Source of the DNA: JAHDBG01 sp963922685
Lineage (GTDB): Bacteria; Pseudomonadota; Gammaproteobacteria; Chromatiales; Chromatiaceae
DNA: 29,437 nucleotides
Direction: 5' to 3'
Assembly (NCBI GenBank): GCA_963922685.1
Contig: CAWUJM010000020.1
Location: 1 to 29,437 of the forward strand
The notes under the pieces were generated by a model. The model was not told the DNA's origin, did not search any database, and saw nothing but the letters and a program-made list of their open reading frames with translations. Positions 7,714 to 15,357 of this stretch are shown here, in pieces. The position numbers were made by a program, and so were the translations under genes. The stretch's first letter is position 1, and every line of letters begins with the position of its first letter.

Positions 7714-9051
7714 TGCCTGCCGATACCGGTCAATATCCTCAGGCGTGTGTTTTTCTGTGGCACACACCAGTAAGGCATGGCCCAGCTCCGGATAATCAGT
7801 GCTCAGATCAAACCCACCCAGAATATCCTGTTCTGCCAGGGCCGCCAGAATCGGACCCGGCGCAGCTGGTAAACGCAGAACACATTCATGAAACACCGGC
7901 GTCGGGAACAGGGCCTCGACGCGATCCAGCCCGGTCAGGGCTTCAACCAGTTGTTGCATGTGTGCATGACAGGCTGCCGCTACCCGGGCCAGCCCGGTAC
8001 CACCGAGCAAGGCCATATGGATGGTAGCTGCTGTGACCAGCAAGCCTTGATTGGTACAGATATTCGAGGTTGCCTTAGAACGCCGGATATGTTGTTCACG
8101 GGCCTGCAGGGTCAGGCTGTAACCAGTATTGCCCGCCAGATCCACCGTTCTGCCGACAATGCGTCCCGGCATCTGACGTATCAGGGACTGCCGGGTACTC
8201 ATAAAGCCGAAATAAGGCCCACCGGAGGATAAGGGTACCCCGAGTGGCTGACCTTCCCCGACTGCGATATCCACACCATGGGTTCCCCAGTTGCCGGGCG
8301 GCTTCAGAACGGCCATCGCGAGCGGATTGACCACGCCGATAGCCAGCCGCTGACTGGCATGTGCCAGGTCAGTCAGCTGATCAACCTCTTCCAGCACGCC
8401 AAAAAAATTCGGCTGCGGGATGACCAGTGCCGCGAAATCCTGTTCTGCAAACGCGGCCAGAGCCGCCTGATCGGTGCGCCCGGTTGCCGGATCAAACGGC
8501 ACTTCAACCAGCTCAATCTGCTGGTTACTGACAATCGTATGCACCACCTGGCGGTAGGCCGGATGTAATGTGCGCGGCACTAAAATACGTTTGGATCTGG
8601 CCTTGCGGTTCGCACGAACTGCCATCAGAATCGCTTCCGCCAGGGCAGAGGCTCCGTCATATAAAGAAGCGTTCGCCGCATCCATGGCCAGCAGTGCCGT
8701 CATCATTGACTGATATTCGTACAGCAGCTGCAGTGTGCCCTGACTGGCTTCGGCCTGATACGGTGTATAGGCACTGTAAAATTCACCCCGGGTAGCGATC
8801 TGCCAGACAGCAGCCGGAATATGATGGTCATAAGCACCGGCACCGATAAAGCACAGGGGTTGGCCATCCTGCTGAGCCCGTTCCTGCAACAGGCGCGTCA
8901 CGGCCATTTCCGACAGGCCATCAGGCAGGTCGGACCAGTCCGCTGTGCGGAGTGATTCAGGTATTTCGTCAAATAAATCGTCTATCGCTGTAACGCCGAT
9001 GGCGCTCAGCATCTGACGGACATCTTCTTCTGTATGCGGAATGAATGGCAT
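7684..9051 (-). CDS. gcvPA: glycine dehydrogenase (decarboxylating) subunit 1, GcvPA
   Basis: This is the N-terminal half-subunit of the split P-protein of the glycine cleavage system. Together with GcvPB, which carries the pyridoxal-phosphate lysine, it decarboxylates glycine and passes the aminomethyl group to lipoyl-GcvH. The 455-residue length is normal. Landmarks are MPFIPHTEEDVRQML at the start, FIGAGAYDHHIPAAV, YTPYQAEASQGTLQLLYEYQ, and the segment with SNICTNQGLL (about 340-350). gcvPB, gcvH and gcvT are not in the window. The last codons (NHTRHQI) and stop are read from the antisense of the gatC 3' end, which suggests its tail was reset when the genes were brought together. A TATAAT box lies about 40 bp upstream. 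Confidence 0.95.
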   Translation of the reverse strand: MPFIPHTEEDVRQMLSAIGVTAIDDLFDEIPESLRTADWSDLPDGLSEMAVTRLLQERAQQDGQPLCFIGAGAYDHHIPAAVWQIATRGEFYSAYTPYQAEASQGTLQLLYEYQSMMTALLAMDAANASLYDGASALAEAILMAVRANRKARSKRILVPRTLHPAYRQVVHTIVSNQQIELVEVPFDPATGRTDQAALAAFAEQDFAALVIPQPNFFGVLEEVDQLTDLAHASQRLAIGVVNPLAMAVLKPPGNWGTHGVDIAVGEGQPLGVPLSSGGPYFGFMSTRQSLIRQMPGRIVGRTVDLAGNTGYSLTLQAREQHIRRSKATSNICTNQGLLVTAATIHMALLGGTGLARVAAACHAHMQQLVEALTGLDRVEALFPTPVFHECVLRLPAAPGPILAALAEQDILGGFDLSTDYPELGHALLVCATEKHTPEDIDRYRQALLNHTRHQI

Positions 9052-9091
9052 GTACGGTATTAAAAGCTGCAGGTTGACTATGAGGTCGGCT

Positions 9092-9097
9092 ATTATA
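9092..9097 (-). promoter_or_regulatory. candidate -10 box for gcvPA
   Basis: On the minus strand these bases read TATAAT, a perfect sigma-70 -10 hexamer, about 40 bp upstream of the gcvPA start codon. The hexamer 17 bp upstream is a poor -35 match, so this is only a candidate. Confidence 0.35.
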
Positions 9098-9111
9098 GAT
9101 CAGTTCTGCTG

Positions 9112-10263
9112 ATGCTCACGGGCAAAATCCATACAACAGGCTGGCCGGACGATGGTGTGCGATCATGCTGCGGTGGGCAGATCTATCTGGTGGGTGGTGC
9201 TGTACGTGATCAGTTGCTGGGCCTGCCGGTCACAGAGCGGGACTGGGTGGTCACTGGTAGTACACCAGAGCAGATGCAACGCGCTGGATTCCGCCCCGCC
9301 GACCCCGATTTTCCGGTCTTTTTACACCCGGTGACGGGAGAGGAATACGCACTGGCCCGACGTGAAACCCATACCATGGCCGGGTATCGCGGCTTTGCAC
9401 TGGATATCAGTCCGCACATTACTTTGCAGCAGGATCTGGCCCGGCGCGATCTGACAATCAATGCGATTGCACAGGATATAACCGGACAGCTGATTGATCC
9501 ACATCAGGGACAGCGTGACCTGCTTTCACGCCACCTGCGTCATGTGACGCTTGCCTTTACTGAAGATCCGGTACGAGTGTTACGCACGGCCCGATTTGCA
9601 GCCAGGTTCGGTCAGCTGGGCTTTACAGTCGTACCGGAAACGCAGCATCTGATGCATCAGATGGTTGCTGCAGACGACTATGAACTAACTTCAGAACGTA
9701 TCCGGTACGAGATACAGCAGGCATTGCGTTGTGCTCAGCCCTGGCATTTTTTTGCTCTGCTGGCGCAGGTCGGCATACGACCTGTGGCAGATATTCCGGA
9801 GGCCTTGCAGACAGAGGCACTGGCCGCACTCAGACGGATCTGTGCCCGGACCACTGATCCGGACATCCGGTTCGTTGCCTATGTCCTGCACTGTCCGCAG
9901 CTGGACAAATCATGGCACAGCATACTGGCACGTCGCACAAAACATCTGTTAGCACGGGCGCGCAGTGCCTGGTCACAGCTGATACGATGGTCAGATAATA
10001 CTGTCACACCAGCGCACGTCTGGTCATTTCTGCAACGACTACGTGCCTGGCATACGGACGGGCATTATGCCGCTGTCATGCTGGTGTTACAGGCACATTC
10101 GCCAGATGAGCCGCTGCTGGTACAGATTCAGATGGCACAGGCTGCTGCGGCAGCACAGGTGCAGTCAGGCAGACTCAGGGCACAAGGGTTGCAGGGAACT
10201 GCGCTCGGACAGGCATTGTGTGCTGGCCGCCAGTCCGCTATTGCAGCGGCCTGGCGTGACTGA
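9112..10263 (+). CDS. cca: CCA tRNA nucleotidyltransferase (class II, no HD domain)
   Basis: The enzyme adds or repairs the 3'-CCA of tRNAs. The nucleotidyltransferase head is clear: QIYLVGGAVRDQLLG, the catalytic carboxylates in TERDWVVTGS, and LARRDLTINAIAQD. EDPVRVLRTARFAARFG follows in the neck domain. The product is at most 383 residues and lacks the HD phosphohydrolase domain that extends E. coli Cca to 412, so it is the shorter form. The start is uncertain. The family usually begins Met-Gln/Lys-Ile-Tyr, but here GGG precedes the CAG codon. Candidate starts are ATG 9112 (used here, adding about 22 residues, no clear ribosome site) or the in-frame GTG near 9157. Confidence 0.9.
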   Translation: MLTGKIHTTGWPDDGVRSCCGGQIYLVGGAVRDQLLGLPVTERDWVVTGSTPEQMQRAGFRPADPDFPVFLHPVTGEEYALARRETHTMAGYRGFALDISPHITLQQDLARRDLTINAIAQDITGQLIDPHQGQRDLLSRHLRHVTLAFTEDPVRVLRTARFAARFGQLGFTVVPETQHLMHQMVAADDYELTSERIRYEIQQALRCAQPWHFFALLAQVGIRPVADIPEALQTEALAALRRICARTTDPDIRFVAYVLHCPQLDKSWHSILARRTKHLLARARSAWSQLIRWSDNTVTPAHVWSFLQRLRAWHTDGHYAAVMLVLQAHSPDEPLLVQIQMAQAAAAAQVQSGRLRAQGLQGTALGQALCAGRQSAIAAAWRD

Positions 10264-10270
10264 TGTGGCG

Positions 10271-10304
10271 TAGCATACCGGGGCACACGCAACCCCGCGT
10301 GCTA
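10271..10304 (+). terminator. hairpin after cca
   Basis: Eight bases after the cca stop, TAGCA/TGCTA and GGGG/CCCC pair around a nine-base loop. There is no T-run after it. The sequence just downstream (about 10325-10345) matches, in reverse orientation, the left flank of palindromic repeat copy 3, so this may be a further diverged repeat unit rather than a simple terminator. Confidence 0.4.
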
Positions 10305-10423
10305 ACTTCAGTGTCAGCATTACCGGCAAGTACAGTGGCACAGCCATCTGTGTCACTATTAACAAAAGGAGAACCCCCAGCTTTGTTGGGGAGGCATTCA
10401 AAGTTTGACAGTTACGGGATTCC

Positions 10424-10476
10424 CATGGTAACTCGGAAATGTGAACCGCCAGGCATCACATTGAGGAGTTACCATG
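10424..10476 (+). promoter_or_regulatory. stem that can hide the tnpA ribosome site and start codon
   Basis: CATGGTAACTC (10424-10434) is the exact reverse complement of GAGTTACCATG (10466-10476), which contains the end of the Shine-Dalgarno sequence (GAGGAG, 10463-10468) and the ATG. An 11-bp stem in the mRNA would block translation. A competing hairpin GTTAC/GTAAC (10411-10432) uses part of the same strand. IS200 is known to limit transposase translation by such a leader structure. Confidence 0.75.
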
Positions 10477-10902
10477 AGAACGGAAAAGAGTTTAAACCAT
10501 AGTGTTTGGGAATGTAAATACCACGTCGTTTTTATTCCGAAGTATCGTCGGAAAGCATTATTTGGTCAGATACGTCAGGATTTGGGCGAGGTGTTTCATG
10601 AGTTAGCGCGCCATAAGGAATGTGTAATCGTGGAAGGGCATCTCATGAAAGATCATGTCCACATGTTGATCAGTATTCCACCGAAGCATTCAGTATCCCA
10701 GGTGGTGGGTTATCTGAAAGGGAAAAGCGCAATACAGATAGTTCGCCGGTATTGTGGTAAGAAACGTAATTACGTTGGTCAGAATTTTTGGGCACGAGGT
10801 TATTATGTCACCACAGTCGGTAGAGATAAGGCCATTATCAGGAATAATATTCGTCACCAGGAAACGACTGATAAACATCACGAGCAACTGAGTTTAATAT
10901 AG
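10474..10902 (+). CDS. tnpA: IS200-type transposase TnpA, catalytic Tyr apparently replaced by Asn
   Basis: HUH-family transposases of this group cut single-stranded ends through a 5'-phosphotyrosine. The 142-residue product is typical in size and content: SVWECKYHVVFIPKYRRK at the N terminus, the metal-binding pair His61-Val-His63 in DHVHMLISIPPK, and the NFWARGYYVTTVG region. In relatives such as IS200, the helix that follows carries Tyr-Ile-x-x-Gln. Here it reads Asn125-Ile-Arg-His-Gln129 with codon AAT at 10846-10848, one base from TAT. The frame is otherwise intact. The protein probably binds DNA but cannot cleave and transpose. ATG 10474 has GAGGAG at six bases, within the regulatory stem. 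Confidence 0.92.
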   Translation: MRTEKSLNHSVWECKYHVVFIPKYRRKALFGQIRQDLGEVFHELARHKECVIVEGHLMKDHVHMLISIPPKHSVSQVVGYLKGKSAIQIVRRYCGKKRNYVGQNFWARGYYVTTVGRDKAIIRNNIRHQETTDKHHEQLSLI

Positions 10903-11079
10903 TTTAGCCTCCTTTAGAAGGCTCAAGGTACGATAGCACCGTTTACACACCGCTTTGATCGGTTCACAAATAAAGCCTCCGGCTTTGCCGGAGGATATTT
11001 ACTCAGCGATTCTGGACATCATGGCGCGAGATGAGGTACCTTCAAAACAGTCAAAGCGGGTCTAACGTCTTCGCCAGAG

Positions 11080-11547
11080 ATGTCATCCGATCTGCGTTCG
11101 GGTATCAAATCACTGATAGAACTGGCCTCAGAACTGTCAGGCCGGGCGCAATTAAACAGCCAGAACAGAGCAGCCAACCCCCGTCATCTGACCCGAACCG
11201 GGATAAAAAACGCCGGAGCCCATCCGGAAGAAAGCCCGGCGGCCAGCCAGGACGCACCGGGACCACCCGGAAGCCGATCCCTGATCCGGATAAGATCGTC
11301 ACGCTCAAGGTCAGCGCAAAAGATCTCCCCCAGCCGAGAAGCGGCTATCGCGAAGTGGAGCCAGTGACGCGCCACGTTGTCGATATCATCATGAGCCTGG
11401 GGTCACAGAATATCGTGTGCCCAAGTGCTGGAGGATGCGCAGGGCAGACGTTTTACGGCGTCGTTTCCAGCCGGTATCACCCAAGCAATCCAGTATGGCC
11501 AGAAGCTGAAGGCGTATGCGGTTTATCTGAGCCAGTATCAACCGCTG
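11080..11547 (+). pseudogene. IS66-family transposase remnant (frameshifted)
   Basis: Pieces of one IS66 TnpC N-terminal region appear in three frames. LIELASELSGRAQLNSQN is read in the frame of 11080. From about 11168 SSQPPSSDPNRDKKRRSPSG and GRKPGGQPGRTGTT continue in the frame of 11031. From about 11425 LEDAQGRRFTASFPAGITQ and QYGQKLKAYAVYLSQYQ lie in a third frame. The first shift looks like two extra bases at about 11168. The second region (about 11390-11425) needs more than one small lesion. Homology stops near 11547; the DDE catalytic part is absent. It is a dead fragment. Confidence 0.85.
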
Positions 11548-11569
11548 TCGGCCATGGAGAGCGAAGCGA

Positions 11570-11692
11570 TGGCCGATTCCCGAGTCTCATCTGGCGGCAT
11601 GGACGCCGCTAGATCTCACGAGGGATAACGCGACACCCCGACTGTGGCAGCTGGCGTTACTGGAACACTGGCTGCAAAGCCATCATCTGTGA
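11570..11692 (+). pseudogene. possible C-terminal remnant of an asparagine synthetase-like gene
   Basis: A frame continuous with no start codon ends at TGA 11690-11692. Its final residues, PRLWQLALLEHWLQSHHL, resemble the conserved Leu-Trp-x-Leu-x-x-x-Glu-x-Trp-Leu ending of glutamine-hydrolysing asparagine synthases. It begins right where IS66 homology ends, so the upstream part of the gene was probably lost with the insertion. The identification rests on a short motif only. It lies 17 bp before the M48 gene and may have been its upstream neighbour in an operon. Confidence 0.4.
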
Positions 11693-11709
11693 TCCTGCGG
11701 AGTGATTTT

Positions 11710-13293
11710 ATGATGCCTGAAAAACTGCATGCCATCCGGAACCGGGTACAGTCAGGAGTCGCGTTGTGTCTGATGCTGATACTCGCGGTGGCCTGCACCA
11801 CCAACCCGGTGACTGGCAAACGCGAACTCAGCCTGGTCAGTGCACAGCAGGAGCTGGCGATCGGGGCGCAATATTATGACCCGTATCGGCAGCAGCAGGG
11901 CGGGGACTATATCGTTGATGAAGACCTGACTCTATATGTACAGTCAGTGGCACAACGAGTGGTGGCAGTGAGTGATCGTCCGCTGCCATACGAATTCCGC
12001 GTTGTGAATGACAGCACCCCGAATGCCTGGGCACTGCCGGGCGGTAAGATTGCGCTGCATCGCGGACTGCTACTGGCACTGCAGAATGAAGCGGAGCTTG
12101 CAGCCGTGCTGGCGCATGAGATCATACATGCGGCTGCCCGCCACAGTGCACAGAGTATGCAGCGGGATATGTTATTGCAGGGCGCAGTATTTGCTGCGGG
12201 CGTGGCACTGGCGGATTCTGAATACCAGAAGGTCGGCGAACTGGGTGCGACTCTGGGTGCTAACCTGACCCGCTTTCATTTCAGTCGCGATGCGGAACGT
12301 GAGTCAGATGAATATGGTATCCGCTACATGGTGCGCGCCGGTTATGATCCACAGGCAGCCGTATCGCTGCAGGAAACGTTCGTTAAACTGAAAAATAACA
12401 AAGAATCGAACTGGCTGGAAGGCCTGTTTGCGTCCCATCCTCCATCGCAGGAACGGGTGCAGAACAATCGCCGCCTGGTGCAGGCACTGGGCAATCCGGG
12501 TGGACGTCTGGGTGCAGCAGAATATCAGCAGGCCACCGCCTATCTGCATCGGGTACAATCAGCGTACCAGCTCTATGATCAGGCAACAGCAGCGTTGCGT
12601 AACAAGCAACCGGAACAGGCCTTATCGCTGGTGAATCAGGCATTACGTATTGAGCCTGCAGAGTCGCTGTTTCACGGATTACGCGGACATATCCGGCACA
12701 GTCAGGGGCGTGATAAGGCGGCGATGACAAACTTTGACCGGGCAATCGCGCTGAATCCGGATTATTTCGCATTCCATCTGGCGCGCGGCCTGTTACAGCA
12801 GAAACGCGGCAATCGTATTGCAGCACAGCAGGATCTGCAAACCAGTGCGGATCTGCTGCCAACACCGGAGGCCCTGTTCGGACTGGGTGAACTGGCACAG
12901 GCGGCAGGTGACAAACAAACAGCGATCCGGCACTTTGGTCAGGTGGCACAGACTCAGTCTGACCTGGCAGGACGTGCCGGTGAGCGACTGGCGCGTCTGG
13001 ATCTGGCCACACACCCGGCACGTTTTCTGCCAGCACGACTGGCCGTCAACCAGAACCGGCAGGTACTGATCCGGATACGCAACGCATCGGCCGTGCCGGT
13101 GCATCAGATCCGGGTAATTCTGGGTGAAAAAACCGGCCCGGATGTGCAGACGCGTGACAGTCTGCAACCGATGCAAGCCTTAGCACCTGGTGCAGAGATG
13201 ATACTGACATCGGATGTGATCGTGTCAGATCGGACTGCATTAGGTCGTCTGGCTGCCCGGGTTGTACAGGCGCGGGTACTGGAACAGCACTAA
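11710..13293 (+). CDS. M48-family metalloprotease lipoprotein with TPR repeats (BepA-like)
   Basis: It is probably an envelope zinc protease involved in outer-membrane protein quality control. From ATG 11710 (GGAG at 11699-11702, seven bases before it) the product has 527 residues. A lipoprotein signal ends at Cys29 (LMLILAVAC). The zinc motif HEIIH lies at about 136-140, and SRDAERESDEYG near 196 holds the third ligand Glu. From about residue 270 onward there are tetratricopeptide-type helices (ALRNKQPEQALSLVNQALRI; AMTNFDRAIALNPDYFAFHL), ending in a beta-rich tail. An in-frame start at 11644 would add 22 residues, but it falls in the old asparagine-synthetase-like remnant and would spoil the signal peptide. 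Confidence 0.9.
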   Translation: MMPEKLHAIRNRVQSGVALCLMLILAVACTTNPVTGKRELSLVSAQQELAIGAQYYDPYRQQQGGDYIVDEDLTLYVQSVAQRVVAVSDRPLPYEFRVVNDSTPNAWALPGGKIALHRGLLLALQNEAELAAVLAHEIIHAAARHSAQSMQRDMLLQGAVFAAGVALADSEYQKVGELGATLGANLTRFHFSRDAERESDEYGIRYMVRAGYDPQAAVSLQETFVKLKNNKESNWLEGLFASHPPSQERVQNNRRLVQALGNPGGRLGAAEYQQATAYLHRVQSAYQLYDQATAALRNKQPEQALSLVNQALRIEPAESLFHGLRGHIRHSQGRDKAAMTNFDRAIALNPDYFAFHLARGLLQQKRGNRIAAQQDLQTSADLLPTPEALFGLGELAQAAGDKQTAIRHFGQVAQTQSDLAGRAGERLARLDLATHPARFLPARLAVNQNRQVLIRIRNASAVPVHQIRVILGEKTGPDVQTRDSLQPMQALAPGAEMILTSDVIVSDRTALGRLAARVVQARVLEQH

Positions 13294-13567
13294 AAGAAAG
13301 GTATGATATTATCCCGCCCGGGAACTAAAATGCGCCTGCAGGGTCAGGGACAGAAGAGAAGCAACGGAAAAAAGGCCTTGCATGCACCATACTTCCGGAC
13401 CTGAGATGGAAATGCGTTCAGATAGTGACAGTATGCGCACTTCCCTGACAGATCCGGAATCCGGCATATTGCTATGCAAGGCCCTGAAGATAGCCATTCT
13501 GCGATGGCTGCACAACGATTTTTATCATTCTGGATGTTTTTTATTATCTGACAACCGGTCGTCAGTC
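13294..13567. other. intergenic region with nested inverted repeats
   Basis: This gap separates the convergent M48 and 5'-nucleotidase genes. I see no credible gene. GGCCTTGCAT (13374-13383) is mirrored by ATGCAAGGCC (13475-13484), and TCAGGGA near 13345 by TCCCTGA near 13442. The stretch may therefore fold as one long imperfect stem, perhaps a bidirectional terminator or a diverged repeat unit. Confidence 0.45.
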
Positions 13568-15076
13568 TCAGGGATACCTGGCCTGTAATGCTTTCGCCAG
13601 TGCCTCCCGCGCATCGGCTCGCGCCATACCCGTTTCCTGCACATCCGGGTTTTTGCTGGCTACCAGCATATCCAGGCCATCGTCACCATAATCAATCAGG
13701 AAGGACATGATCGCGACCGTATAGATCCGTTCAGGATCCAGAGCTTCACCATTGATCAGCCAGGCCCCGCTCTCATCCCGAGTCACATTCGCATGGTGCA
13801 GATAACTACCGGCACCAGCATACGCATTGCCCTGATCAAAGGCCTCCTGCAATGTCCAACCCGGAATCTTCGCCTGTGCATAGGTCGTATCGCTGAACGG
13901 GAAGGTGCGGATCATGTCATAGCCGATCACCGGCTGATCCGGCGTCAACACATCATCAATCCGGATACCGCCGGAATTCACAACTGACAGCTCAGAACCG
14001 GGTAATACGCTGATCGCACTCTGCGCCACCAACTCCGTGAATTTCGTTGATTTATTACGGACACTCGCTTCCAGCCCGTCCAGATCTTCTGTCACATTGG
14101 CAATAAAGGCATCCGGATCAGAACCTGCAGCACGAAACCCGTCAAACGCCTTCTGGGTCCACTCGTCAACTACCTTTTTGATTGCCGGATCTTCCGGAAT
14201 GGCATCATCCACAATCTTCAGCTCGGAGCTGACATTGACCTGCTGAGTCTCAGTATCATAAGTCAGTCGATGGATGTATACAGAACGCGCATTTGAGTCA
14301 GCCTTAGCCACTGGCGTGAATTCAGAACCACGTCGCAGATAGTTGTTATCATGCTCATGGCCGCCAAGAATCAGGTCAATATCGTTGACTGTCTCGGCGA
14401 AGACTTTGTCTTCATCTATCCCCTGGTGCGTGATCATCAGGATAACATCGGCCTGTTTTCTGCGCAGTTTGCTGATCGCACGTCTGGCTTCCAGCACCGG
14501 ATCAGTGATGGTGGCAAAATCTTTTGCCAACTCCTGTAGTGTGATCGCAGCCAGACCCACCTTCATGCCATCCACCGTGATGACATCAGTATCCTGCGTA
14601 TTCGGGAACAGCTTGCAGGCAGAGGCACGATGCACCTTCCGCCTGAAGTGACAGGTTGAAGCCTGCCGTACATTACTGGTAATCGTCCGGAACCTGGCCT
14701 CAGACAGTCGCTGCAACATGGCACCTTCGCCATTATCGAATTCATGGTTGCCCAGCGTGAAGTAATCCCAACCCATTCTGTTGAGCACATCCACCATCTG
14801 TTTACCATTCAGTGGGGCACCATCCACAACAGCAGTACCAATGGCCGAGGGGCTGAACAGATCGCCGGCCAGCACCGAGATAAAGTTCGGATTTTCGGCC
14901 CGTAGTTCGTCCATCAGGGTTTTGACCCGTGCGAGGCCACCATAACGACCCCCATTCACCGGCGACATTTCATACACATCATTCGCATGCAGGATGGTAA
15001 GTTTCACCTGCTCCGCCTGCGCGGCATACGGCAGAATAATCAGCGAATACAACAGAATCAATCGTTTATACAGCAT
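13568..15076 (-). CDS. exported 5'-nucleotidase / metallophosphoesterase (UshA/YfkN type)
   Basis: The protein probably hydrolyses nucleotides or related phosphoesters in the periplasm. The 502-residue product has a signal peptide (about 1-21, MLYKRLILLYSLIILPYAAQA). Its N-terminal dimetal phosphatase domain carries LTILHANDVYEM (about 26-37), AGDLFSPS, GNHEFDNG (109-116) and GGHEHDN (about 243). The C-terminal 5'-nucleotidase domain carries VVNSGGIRIDD, GYDMIRTFPFSDT and SFLIDYGDDGLDML. The start has AGAGGA about eight bases upstream. Active-site spacing is complete, so it should be functional. It is convergent with the M48 gene and divergent from metH. Confidence 0.92.
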   Translation of the reverse strand: MLYKRLILLYSLIILPYAAQAEQVKLTILHANDVYEMSPVNGGRYGGLARVKTLMDELRAENPNFISVLAGDLFSPSAIGTAVVDGAPLNGKQMVDVLNRMGWDYFTLGNHEFDNGEGAMLQRLSEARFRTITSNVRQASTCHFRRKVHRASACKLFPNTQDTDVITVDGMKVGLAAITLQELAKDFATITDPVLEARRAISKLRRKQADVILMITHQGIDEDKVFAETVNDIDLILGGHEHDNNYLRRGSEFTPVAKADSNARSVYIHRLTYDTETQQVNVSSELKIVDDAIPEDPAIKKVVDEWTQKAFDGFRAAGSDPDAFIANVTEDLDGLEASVRNKSTKFTELVAQSAISVLPGSELSVVNSGGIRIDDVLTPDQPVIGYDMIRTFPFSDTTYAQAKIPGWTLQEAFDQGNAYAGAGSYLHHANVTRDESGAWLINGEALDPERIYTVAIMSFLIDYGDDGLDMLVASKNPDVQETGMARADAREALAKALQARYP

Positions 15077-15172
15077 CAGGCGATCCTCTCACGATGACTG
15101 CAAGGCACCCTTGAAAACAACTACGCTCGCGACGTTTGCAGAGGTGCCCTGTAACTAAAATGCACAAGATAC

Positions 15173-15201
15173 TTGCATGAAATAAATATGGAGCGTATAG
15201 T
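15173..15201 (+). promoter_or_regulatory. sigma-70-type promoter for metH, with a hairpin over the -10
   Basis: TTGCAT (15173-15178) and TATAGT (15196-15201) are separated by exactly 17 bp, close to consensus. The -10 box sits between GGAGCG (15190-15195) and CGCTCC (15205-15210), an inverted repeat that could be an operator or a start-site hairpin. Transcripts from here would have a leader of about 150 nt. Confidence 0.65.
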
Positions 15202-15302
15202 ATGCGCTCCTCGTGATAACATGGGGTTCTCGTGCTGTGTCCAGACGAAAAAAGCCGGAATTATGCCGCTCTGATTCCGACCTGTCAACAGTCATCCCCC
15301 GT

Positions 15303-15323
15303 AAAAAGAGTCAGATCTTTTTT
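15303..15323 (+). terminator. possible attenuator hairpin in the metH leader
   Basis: AAAAAGA (15303-15309) pairs with TCTTTTT (15316-15322) around loop GTCAGA, followed by more T, 35 bases before the metH ATG. The stem is A/U-rich and weak for a terminator. An upstream hairpin CGGAAT/ATTCCG near 15256-15280 could alternate with it. No cobalamin-riboswitch box is visible. Confidence 0.3.
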
Positions 15324-15357
15324 CTATTAACAGGCGTGATTCAACAGGCAAATCCGT

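Larger units (their letters stand above)
10366..11003 (+). mobile_element. IS200/IS605-type insertion element, single tnpA
   Basis: A single Y1-type transposase gene is bracketed by short hairpins, not by terminal inverted repeats. The left one is CCCCA/TGGGG at 10375-10391. The right one is an eight-base stem, CCTCCGGC/GCCGGAGG, at 10976-10994, with loop TTT. This is the normal IS200 arrangement, and no target-site duplication is expected. Exact ends are estimated from the hairpins. The left end abuts a repeat-like sequence after cca; the right end adjoins an IS66 remnant. Confidence 0.8.

Noticed and set aside
11031..11612. A novel 193-residue proline-rich protein
   Set aside because: Its middle is plainly the IS66 transposase linker; its ends are frameshift products of the decayed gene.
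13382..13588. 68-codon plus-strand frame in the M48/nucleotidase gap
   Set aside because: Composition does not look coding and it lies inside an inverted-repeat structure that explains the sequence better.
15077..15357. Cobalamin or SAM riboswitch in front of metH
   Set aside because: The leader is long enough, but I find no B12-box-like or SAM-type conserved core, only simple hairpins.
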